NCBI GenBank assembly: GCA_032353305.1 | Contig: JAUCNG010000014.1 | Span: 1 to 25,662, forward strand | Length of the DNA stretch: 25,662 nucleotides | Direction: 5' to 3' | From: Cephalothrix spiralis | Taxonomy: Eukaryota; Nemertea; Palaeonemertea; Archinemertea; Cephalotrichidae | Program-made: the position numbers and the translations under genes | Shown here: one piece after another, positions 13,001-25,000 of the stretch | Layout: every line of letters begins with the position of its first letter | How positions within the stretch are numbered: position 1 is the stretch's first letter | Notes under the pieces: model-generated | What the model was told of the DNA's origin: nothing | The model's database searches: none | What the model saw: only the letters and a program-made list of their open reading frames with translations

Positions 13001-16000
13001 AAAAGCAGCTACAAAGTCGTCTTTTATTTGACTTTCAGTAAAATGGAGTCCTGATGCTTGGTTTTTGAGAAAAACCAGCGATCTATCGGTAATAACACTT
13101 TCTTCAACGACGAAGCTTTGAATGAAATCAGCCAAATTGAAGGATTCTTGTCTCAATACTTGGACCTTATCCTGACGATTCGAAGTATGTCGTTTTATCA
13201 CATATTCAGCCTTCTTAATTGTATCAATTCTGTCATAGAGTGTTGCTAATGTTAAGGGAAACACTTTTCCTCCTAATTTTAGGAAGCTGCATACCTTTAG
13301 AAGAGACACATCACCCAGTCTAGCAAGACACTCTAAATTTTCTCTCCGTTTTTTTCTTAGTCTTCTTGTGATGTTTTCTATAATTACTATCGCATCTGGT
13401 TTAGAGTTTTCAATTTGACTTAATTTGCTTAATTCCAAAAGTGAAAGGGGGTCACTAATCCCACTACACTGTTTTACAATATACGCTGATTTGTCATTAG
13501 TTAATTCATTTTCTGAGGACATATTATCGAGTTCTCTCAACAACAAAAGGTGTGCATTTTTATCCTCTAGAAGGTCGAGGAGGCAACCAATGAATGTGTC
13601 CATGTCATCCGTAATTATCGAATTTTCACGATGTTTTTCCAGTAAAGAATATAGTTCATTTAAGTCCTGTTTGTTTCTGGAGTCAATATCTTTACTGAGA
13701 GGTTTTTGTGTTTGTATTTCATCACGATCAACAGCAAGTGGTTGTCTGTACTTTTCTATACCAACTAATGTTTTACAGTTAAAATCTTTTTTGCTCTCTT
13801 CTGAGGATTTCTTCTCGCATTTTATTTCCTCAGATAAAGTATTCAGAATCTTCTTTAAAGAGACCAAGTCACTCTCAGTCATTTTTATAATGTTATTTCG
13901 TAATTCCTTTACTTTGCTGAGCTGACCTACAATAGACGAAAAGGTATAGTCAAATCCAAGTAGCTTTGATTCTAGTGCCAACTTTTGGAGTGATTCCTCG
14001 ATACCAGTGAGATGACTTTCAAATCTATTTGTTTGTCCTCCGTTGGATTGATCTGAATGTAATGTTGCCGAATCAATGAAATACTTTTGTAAGTCACCTG
14101 TATATAAGGTGAATAGATTCTTAATAGATTCCTCGTCAGCTGTATGACCTGAACTTTGAATGATCAAACAACATATTTGTTGGCTTTGAATATTAAGGCT
14201 TTCGATTAAATTTAGGCATGGACATTTGATATCACTGCCATCCTCATTGATCTGTCCAACAAGTATTCTAAATGTTTTCAATAATATTTCTGATAGCATA
14301 ACTGCACTTTGATACATTTTGCCACTGTGTTCTGATACGAAATGAACAAGACCCCTGTTGATATGCTTATAACACTGTTCAATTAGTGACGATAGGGTAT
14401 AAAATCTTGAAAAAGTATCCGACCTTATGTCACTTTGTAGAATATCATATGCCTTCATCCACTGTAGATTCGATTCATGGGCATCAAGAATTGACAACAA
14501 TCTAGCTTTTCCAGCCCGGCCATGTCCTAGCAATGTGTCCTTGGTACTTTGAGACTGCTCTGTAATCCGATTCATTTTACGAGTTATTTCTGGTATTATA
14601 TCATATTCAATGTTCTTGAGAGCTTCTGACAAATTTTCCACGTGAGTATTGTCTGTTTGCATTGAGATGCCCTGGATCTCGTTAAAAATATCAATACTGT
14701 ACTGGAGACAGCTTGAGATCATGTCAGTTTGATTAAACTGTTTTTTATTTCTTTGGATATATTTCTGTAGTACATTCTGAGTTCGGAGCTTAATATCGTC
14801 AATATCTTTTCCAGTTATTGTCAAACTTGAGGCATTGAGCGTATCTACTGAACTCACGATTTTATCAATTATTAGAGCAATAACAAATAAGCTTGTCAAA
14901 GAATCCTCTGTTCTGGGTCGTATTACTTCAATTGTTTTGAAGGTAAAAGTTATGTGATGTTTCATGAAGGTATTCTCTATGCTCTCCGTAATTTCTTCCA
15001 TTCCCTGGTTTTCTGCTACTTTGAAAACATATCCCTGACACATACTATAATGGTAATCTTGTTTATCTAGGAGAATCATGCCACTACCATCCATTAAAAG
15101 CAATATGTTATAGTTGCTATGTGAATCTACAATAAGTGTTTCCATTAGCTCAACTTCAGGATGTGTTGGTTCAATCGCATTAATCCTCGTATCAAACCCA
15201 ACTCTTATTCCATGTGGAAGAACTTCAACGAACAAGGAAAGAACATCAAGAAGATTATGGACCTGTTCAATGTTTTGAAAGTACGAGTTGATAATATTCT
15301 GCATGTTTTGCTCGTCGTATCTGGCTTCATTGTGAAGGTTTGTCCATGATATAATGAGTTGATGTCGAAAATATGTGGTAAAGGATTCAGTTATCTTTTC
15401 CAAGTCATTAAACTCTTCACTATTTCTCAGTTTTGTGATTGTTGTTTTAAAGGCATTTATTTTGCTGATGAAGGAATCATTTTTTTGTTGAAGTTCAAGA
15501 AGTTTCTCAGATGGAGTCATTGAATCGCTGTAACTATCAATCTTAACAGATATTTCTGTTGCTAAGGATGCTGGTCCAGAAGACTGCAAGTGAAAGACAT
15601 TCTTCAATGTGTGAATAGATTTCAAATCCTGTTTTAGCTCATAACATTTTTCCAACTCTGTTTGCAATTTGCTAAAAATATTCTTTGTAATGATGAGAGC
15701 ATTATACTCAGCCAACGTTATAAGGGATATGCATCCATCGGATGACGATGATGTCTCAACAAATTGTGATGGGGTTTCGGCTACTTCTGTATATTTACAA
15801 ATTAAGAATTCCATTCTAGTGAAGACCAAAGTCACATTTTTAGATACGGAATCTGGAAACGAGTTCAGTATGTTTTCCACAGCAATACGACGGTTTTCAC
15901 CAGAAAAATTGTTTGTTACAGGTAGTCGCCAGGCCTGTTCTAATTTACTTATAGCCACTGTCATAGCTTGTACTTGGTTTTCAAAATTGGAGTCACGTTT

Positions 16001-19000
16001 TTCTAAATTGTCGACAGCTGTTACAAGGATATCAGTTACCTTGATATGTTCAGATTCTGATAGTAGCTTTAACTGACTACAATAAACATGTACAATTTCT
16101 AGTATCCTTATATTTGTGACTAATTTTGCAACTCTGGATGAAGTTGCGCTATTGTAACCTTGCATTTTAATCAAATCTTGGCACGAAGTGCTAAGCTCTA
16201 CTAAAATATCAACATACTGAGCACATTCGTTCATGAAAATTTGTCTTCCATCTGCATCTAAAATGCTAGCTTGCTTCAAAAAGTTTTTCATCTTCATCTC
16301 AAATAATTGGCATTGAGATTCCAAGTTATCTTCTGGTATCTGAGCATTAGTAAAACTGTCTATCTTATCCTTTAATTTGCTGATTAAGTGACTTGCCGCT
16401 GTTCCATGATCAGGGGATTCACACCAGATCTGGAAAGAGGTGTCGATTCTTTTTTCATCATCATCAAATGTTGTAGTTAATCTTTCTATACTCTGCAGCA
16501 TCGCTTCTACATACTCATACGTGTTTACATTTTCCGTTCGTAAGTCTTTTGTTCTACTTATAAAGGACAGTAGGGAGTATACAGTATTTATCACGATGTC
16601 CCCCAGTGACAAACACATGTCAGACTCACTTACGTGCGTCATCATGTTATCAATAGTTGATGGAAATTCCTGACTTGAGTATATTTTTTTGTTATCCTCA
16701 AGAAGTTCAACATATTTTCTATTAACACTATTCTTGCTAATTTTGGTAAGAAGAGGATCACAATAGCATCTCTCAATCGCAGATGTCAAGGCTTGAACTG
16801 GATTTTCATTCATATACATCATTCTGTGTTGGATTATTTTTGAAGCAGTTTTTAGATTTCTGTATGTAAATTTATATCCTGGATGATGATCGATAGTCTT
16901 CTGTTTTGACTCCATTTTTATATAGAAATGTAGTTGAGCTAATATCATAGCGATTAATTCGTTCCCTTTTATGAAACGGAGCTCATTTTTAAGGAGACTG
17001 AAAGCATGTGTTTCTTTGATATAGTCATTAGTTAACTCCTCTTCTAATTTACTGATATCTAGTGCATCGAGGTGAATACTAATACATCTATTCCTGAAGG
17101 CACTACTCAAACTATTTCCTTTATTTCTTTCTGTGTTGAATGTTGCGAAGAGTCTAAAGCCATCATGGATGCCTCCGCCACGTTTTAGTAGTTCACCACT
17201 TCCACCCTCAACAAGTAGAATCTGTGGATCAGCCTCAGCTAGAGAGTTTAATCTTTCAATAACATCTCCAGATGTTTGTTCAACATTATCAAGCAGAACC
17301 CAATAACCTTTCCGTACAGCTTGTATGAGGGGACCTTCTATAAAGGTGAAATTGACATCACTTGAACAGTTTTGGTTCAGAATATCAATTACCCCATGTG
17401 ATTTTGTTCTGAGATCATTTAGCGTTGTGGTGCTATGGAGACATTTTATCAAATCTAGGAGTTCATTTGCAGCCTTGAGAAGACTTTCAACACTACAGTT
17501 CGCAATATCTTCAAGAATAATTCTGTAATTCCTTTGATAAGCAGAGAGCTTCTCAAAGAGGTCTCCATTTTTTGCAGTCTTTAAGCAATATTGCAAAAGA
17601 GCAGCAAGTATAGTCTTTAAAGAATCATGTGCTCTCTTTCTGGCAATCTCTTCGTTTGATACGGTCCAAGACCCCAATAGATCGCTAGTTGTGGTCTCTC
17701 TTGTCATCTGAAACACAATTAATCTCTGCTTAGCTAGACGAGCTAATTCTATAACAAGTGCTGTTTTGCCACAACTGTTTCCTCCTTGAAGAAGAATGCT
17801 CATACCCGTCCTAGTTGCTGATGCCAATGTTGCCAAATTAGTAACTGTTTCAGACGTATGGTACAATGGAACACTGGACTGCGATTCATATGATCCTTTT
17901 TTTAGATAGATCGAACCCAGGCGAACAAATCTTTCCATTTTGTCATCGCAATCCAACATACATGAATCTGCTGCGATGGATGATGCCTGGAAATGCTTAT
18001 CAACTAAAGATAGCACAAACTCTCTGTCATCGTGCCTTGACAAGCTCCTTCCATATATCAAATCCAAAATCATTTTTGTTGTTTGTATCTCAATGACATC
18101 AGTCATACTACTAATTGGAGTATCAACCGTAGATAATCTGAAAAATTCGGCATTGCATTTCATTGCTTCAATGAACTTTATTATATCCCGAAGGTTGAAA
18201 GATGTAGCATTTGAACGGTCTCCTATCTTTCTGTTTTTTGCTGCTATTGATACCTCAGTGTGGAAGTCGAGAACTTTTTGTATGATGTCAACAGAAAAAT
18301 AACCCATTGTATCATTCCCTTGTTTAGCGTATGGCATCATCTTGAATAAGCTGATTTCTCTAATTTCATCTTCAGAAAAATCAAAAAGATTTATGGTTGC
18401 GAAGTGGCTTTCTACTGCCTCAGGAAGCTTTTTCCTGTCACCACCTATGTGTTCCGGGTTTTTAGTAGCAAATATTGTCAGCTTTGGTAGTTTTTGTATC
18501 TCACCTGTAGACTCAATTGTGATTGATTTATATCCGGCAAAAAGTGGAATAAGTTTATTTAAAATGGTTGGTTGAGCTAAATTTAATTCATCTAAAAGTA
18601 TCCAAGTGTTCCTGGCATTCTTCAAAGCTTTAAGTAATTTTCCTTCAACAAATTTAAAGCATCTTCTTCCATTTTCCATTTGAGGTATCATTGATCCTAT
18701 CAGATCATCATAGGTTGTGTTAGCGCTGAAATTTATACGTACACATTCATAGCCCAAGGCAGTCGCTATGCTTTCAATAAGTTTGGTTTTCCCAACTCCA
18801 GGTGATCCGTTTAAAAGCAAGTTAAATCCACATTGAACTGCAGCAAAAATTCTACAGATATTTCGAAAGGGACTCTTTGAAATGTGAATTTCTTTGAGAG
18901 GATGCACCTTTGTCGTATTTTCAGATAACCTACATTTGAATGGCATTTCAAGTGCCTTAACAAACCTATTTCCAGTTGTATCATCTTCGACAGTTGCCCA

Positions 19001-22000
19001 ATTGATTGGATTCGATACTGTTTTACCATAACATGCGTTTTCAAATTTTTCATAACCTTGTATTTCAAATATATTTTTGATAAATCCGATATCAGCTTTC
19101 TTAAAGTGCTCAAACTCATCGACATTAGTACTATATCGAATCTGGTCAATTACCAAAAATAGTAATCCAAAGGCTAATACTTTCTCAAAACGATTTTGGT
19201 CTTTCTCTTCCGAAGTAACATCAATCTGCTTTTCGACAAATTGTTTTAGTCTCATTATTTGCCTCGATGAAATCGCTACTTCAGGTGAAAAGTGGTCAAT
19301 TACAGCAATAAGTTTCTCCTTCAATTTGTTTGATGACAGACTGCCCTCAATTAACAGTAATTGAGACAAGTCAATGAGCTCATTTACATCATAATTGGTA
19401 ACATCAATTTCTGTCATTCTCGATCTTATTGCTGGACTTAAATTTATTTTCTTTTTGGCATTCTTAGATGTATTGACCGTTGCAAATATTTTCATGTCAG
19501 GTGAAACTGAAAGGGAAGTACTCCTGCTTTCATTAATTGAACTGCAAAATGTGATATCTTCATACACAGAAAAGCTTGGTTCTGTTTCTAACAAGCTGTT
19601 TAACCTTTCTGTTACCGCTTGTGATGGCATATCTATGTCTTCAAGGATTCCGACCTTGCCTTCCTTAATGACGGTTGTGCAAGGACCATCTTGGAATAGG
19701 AACAATACCTCAGATTTATCATCAGAAATAATGTTTGTTATTCTTTGGGCTATCGTAGAGTACCTTGAATATGATGCTCGAAGTGATAAAGAATTTAAGA
19801 CATTTTCACTTGCCTGGTTGTAGATTATTGCAATAAAACGTTCCATAACATCTTTTAAGTTCATAATTGATTTTATTATTGTCTTATAATCCATATTTTG
19901 CGCTACCGCATCTTGGCCATATTCACATGAAAGTATGAGTTCTGTGCAAACTGCTTGCTCATGTTCAAGTTCCATTGAATCGTCATCGGGCTCATAATCG
20001 GAATCATTCAATGTGCTTGAATTATCAGACTTAGATTCAGTATCAACAGAACTGAATTCTGAATCAGTATCGGATATTAAGTCTATACTCTCTTCCTCAT
20101 CGTTTTGTTTTGAATCGATATGGAAATTAAAAGGATTAACATTTTCCTCATCAGAATCATGGTCATCCAAGTCTTCAGCTTTATCAGTTAACTTTCCAGT
20201 AAAATCGTTCAATTGACTTCGAAGACTCTCTGCTTTCTGCACGTTGTCTATACCAAGTTCAACATCCCTTACTGCATTTTCAAGATCTACATCAATGTAA
20301 TGCTTCAAGCTATCTATGCGTAACTTAGCACGGCATTCATCAATTAGCTTCTCAGCAATTACCTTGAATTGCTTAGGTACCAGTATCAAAAGCTTCAAAG
20401 CATCTAGGAAGGAATAAGGTCGGAGTTTTCCAATCAAATCTGCAGAATCTGTCTCTTTGTTGCAGAGCATCACCACGGCCTCATTTTCGCGCTTTTTAAG
20501 TTTACACCATGTTTCAATTAGATGAGATTTGTAGCATGTTGGTCCAATTAGTAAAATAGGTTCATGGCACTCAGTAGCAATGCAAATATTCCACAAATTT
20601 GTAATAAATTTTTGGGGTGAATGTTTTAGCATTGAGTTTAATTTCTCTTTTTCCGTATCATCTGTTTCTGTAAACAAATTGTATCTTTGTTTTGGGAAAT
20701 TCATATTTATGAGCACTCCATTTTCACTGTCGTACCTAACCTCGAGGTCACACTTGGCTAAATCCCTGCTGATATCTGATGATGGAAATGCCTCTGCTAA
20801 GCATTTAGTTAGGCGTGAAATATTCTCCTTTGCTGTGCGTGGTAAAAACATTTGATATCCAATCACTCCTAGGTCGAGCGATGGAAATAACGCTTTTCGT
20901 CTAAGCCACTTAATGATCTCTCGCATCGTTACCTTAATTCCGTCACCAAATAATGGTTTCTTGGAAACCTCTGTGTTTATTTTAGAATATGCTGTAGCTA
21001 AATATTTTGCACTTTCAGTAGCTTTTTCCTGTTCATCACTATTGATAGCTTTACCACAAAGGATCTTTTTACAAATGACAAATTCTAGTTCCTGCTCATC
21101 AAATTCTTCAAAATTAATTTCAGTAAACCTTGAACGTAAAGTTATGGGTAAAGCTTTTCTCCCAGCATAACCTGATCCATTTTGTGTTGCAAAGAATCGG
21201 AAATGCTCATTTGCTATAATGGTTTGCTGAGTTGAAGGCACTGTGATGCATCTTTCACCTTCTAATATTGGATATAGCATGTTCAAAATCGCTGGTTCCG
21301 CTAAATCAAATTCATCTGCTAGAAAAAACTTGCCGTCCTGCATAGCTCGGACAAGAGGTCCCGGAGCAAATAACCCCGATGGCAGAAGTGAACCGAGATA
21401 ATCATTAACAGACGTACTCTCAGTGTTATTTACACGTTCTACATCTATAGCTTTAAGTTTAGCCAAATGAAGTATCATACTTGTTTTACCAGTTGCTGCA
21501 GGTCCTTCAAGGAGAATGGGATAGTTGCATGCGATTGCATTTGAAACAATACAAGCGTTTCGATATACACGAGGAGTCATTTCTTTATCTATGAAATGAT
21601 CGGTCTCATCACACTTCCCTGCCCCTTCCTTCAATAGAACGTAAAATTTGTCAACATCGTCTTTAAACTCAGGAAATGTCTTTATGACAGTATCTTGTGC
21701 ATCCTTACTATGTTTCAGGGGGCCTAATAAATTAAGGCTAATTGATGCACTTAATGATTCTGAGCATGTTATTTGCGATTGGGTACTATATATGGTTCGA
21801 AAAGCACCATCAACTGTCCTTGTAAACTGATGTAAAGACAAACAGGATTCATTTTGTCTTTTTAATGCCATAAATGTTTCAACAATGCATTCCTTGTATC
21901 GATATAGCTCACTGTTACCAGCATAGGCACGATATATATCAGATAAATTAGCGGCTTCATACTGGGCAGAGTCATCCATGTGAATGACGGTGAATCTGTT

Positions 22001-25000
22001 GTATAGGGCTGGACTCAATTCTGAATTCGTGGTAACATTAGCTCCTGATAACCTCTCAGACTGGCCTACTCCTTTAGGAGGTGTCATAGTTGCTATGATA
22101 CGAAAATTTGGATTTGGATTAATTTTTTCGGTACCACATGCTGAATTTTCAGTGACAACCCATGTTGGCGGAGATTCAAGTACTGAATTCAATCGTTCTA
22201 AAACAGTACTTTGAGCTTCAGAGAGATTTTCAATAATAAGCCAAGCTCCTTCTTTAACAGCTTTTGTCACTATTCCCTCTTGCCACTCAACACACTTTTC
22301 TCGAGGAATCAAACATCCAACAAGTGTCTCGGGTTCTGTCTGAGGTGATATGTGCAAACGCAGTATCTTCTTATGCAAAATTTGTGCTAAGGTGTCTACT
22401 ATAGTTGACTTTCCACATCCTGTAGGTCCAGTTATTAGTATTGGTCGTTTTTGTTCAAATACTTGAATTATGGAATACCAACATATTTTCATCTGGTCAG
22501 ATATTGAGACAATCGGATGACATCCAGAAAGAACACTTTCGTTGAGTACAGCTGGGTTAAGTTTATCAAATACTGGCTGTCGGATTGATTCATATGTCTC
22601 TGTCATTTTTTGTCGTATTGTACTACTGCGGGATAAACTGCAGTAGATGTCTAGAAACTGTTGCAGCTTATCCTGAGCTGAATTATCGGATTTTGCAACA
22701 GATAGAATCGCTTGTTGCACAACATTTCCAACTCTTGGCATTTGGATCTGCTGTATGTATTCTGTCATTAAATGGCTGCATAATATATTATATGTATCAT
22801 AGCAAAACTTTGTTAGGTAGCTTGTGTCAATGCCAGTAGGAATTTCAGTGATCACCTTTTGCTCATTCAAAATAAGTGTTATGTGACCATCATGACATTC
22901 CAAACTTAAACCTGGAACAGTTTCTGCCTGGGAGTTTCCTGCATCAAAATTATTGTGCCCCAACGCAATTTTAATACAAGCTCGAACCATTTCCCTAGCT
23001 TTCATATGCCTGAATCGAAAGCAGTATGTCAAATATGCAGCTTCCATAATAGCCACTGCCAGACTTTTGTTGCTGTTAGTCTGATTCTGCATTATGAAAT
23101 GTATTGTATCACAAAACTTCAAGGCATCACGTAGTGTTATCTCTGCATAGGATGCAGTACGTTCTGGAAAGTCTGCACTGCTTATGAGGCTAACTATCCC
23201 GCCATGAATATCCATGATAACTTTTGCTACTATTTTGCATTCCGTTATAACAGTCCTCTCAAGTCTTGTTTGGATAATGTGTTTTTGTTCATTATTTGAT
23301 GCCCCATGCATTATGACAGGGATGTAACGAGAAAGCATTGCGGCTGATTGAGCTTCTCTCTTCCCTCTATATAAACCTGTGCACGGATTCTGTGTACAAA
23401 ACAAGCGAAAATCTTTGTGTTTTGTGTATTGCAAGTATCTGTTCTCTTCTAGTTCTTGATCCGTTTCAATATCGCCTTCAGACGACTCTGTTGACACAAA
23501 CAATACACCAGTGTCAATTGCATTCTCTATACTGCATAGTGTAGCTTCAGGTGCTAAATTCATTTCATCGAAAAGTATCCAAAGACCCTTTCTAAAAGCA
23601 TACGTAAAGGGACCTTCTTGAAACTTAACGCTTATTTTGTCTCCTTCTTTTGTTGGTATAGCAGTTCCTACAATATTGGACACAGTTGTATTTGTTGACA
23701 TGTTAAATCTAATCAATGGTTTTTTTAATCGCCGAGCTGTTTCTACAATAATAGCTGTTTTGCCAATTCCTGTAGGTCCTTCAAGTAATAGATTGATTGG
23801 GTTTTCAGCAGCTTCTACGATTCTCTTCAAATTCTCTATCATAGTTGGTGTTTCAACTAGAGGCTCAACATCGTAGGGAATGTGTTTATGCAAATCTTCT
23901 GGTACTTCTGTCAATTTATAATTGTTTGTGGGCACATATGTATTGATACGTTCCTGTTTGGCTGCCTTTATTTCACTATTAAACATCCGCTCTGTTATGG
24001 TGGAAACTGGGAAAGTATTCTTAGATTTTCTTTCCTCGTACCTCTCCATCAGTTTCTTTTTTGCACTCTTTTTGTAATGCTGTTGTTCATTGTTTCGGGT
24101 AGAAACATCATGTGACAACTCCAAATTTTGGAATCCCTGGTCTTTGTGCCTTTCTAATACTACTTTAATGACCCGCTTTTGAGTATTTCTATCGATTCCA
24201 AGTATATGGCATAAAGCCCTTACACTTGGGTCCCGAATGAAAAAGAAGGCATGGTTCATACCCATAACAAGATCCATGTAATGTCTCTTGAAATATTCAT
24301 GTATGACCTTGTTTTGATGTAATATATATATTTCACAGAGACGACTGTAAATATTAGCTATGTTTGTGTCTTCGCTACTTTCTTGTACAAAAAGAATGTC
24401 AAAAACCTGTTTCAAAATGTGGTGCAACATCTTGTTAGCTAGAAGAGTCTGTGATTTTGTTAAATTACCGCTGCAAATTGCCATCAGAAAGTAAGTTTGA
24501 GTGCTGGAAGTCAAAGAAAATCCAAGAAGATGGTACTGAAAAGGAACCTGTAGCCATTTATGTTCTTCAAGCAAAGACATCGCAGGCGATGCTTTATTCT
24601 GTGTAAACGTTTCGATTAGAATTTCAGCAAACAGATGAAATAGAGATCGGTCGTGGACTTGTTGTAAACTTCTCACAATGGGTTCCAGGATACAAATGGT
24701 AGATTTCATAATGAATGGTTGATACTGATTTTCTTCAAGAATGTTTTCGATGGCTGTTCGTTCATTTCGGAAACGAAGGCTTTGACGAAGAATCATACCA
24801 AAGCCACGAATCACTTCACAATGTACCTCATTCTCAAGATCTGTAACCATTTCTTTTAGAATTCCAAATATCAACTTTATAGGTACTTTAGTTACATCAA
24901 GCTCATTGATTAAAGTATTTGTAGATAACACATTTATTGGTGGAATTAATAAACCAATACTGTTTATGCAAGACAATGATTTATCAACCATCTGAGCAAT

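Larger units (their letters stand above)
8744..16690 (-). other. Giant helical linker region (residues ~2991-5639)
   Basis: About 2650 residues of mainly helical character follow the AAA ring, in the same place as the midasin/Rea1 linker but clearly longer. There are no obvious enzymatic motifs. It contains two strongly charged coiled-coil zones (about 4311-4434 and 5046-5115) and a basic Lys-rich patch (about 5461-5511). In Rea1 the linker is the lever that moves relative to the ring; a comparable role is inferred here. Confidence 0.6.

Noticed and set aside
18811-19149. A 112-codon minus-strand frame overlapping the AAA4/AAA5 junction
   Set aside because: It overlaps the giant gene in another frame, which there encodes the AAA5 Walker A region; no independent support.
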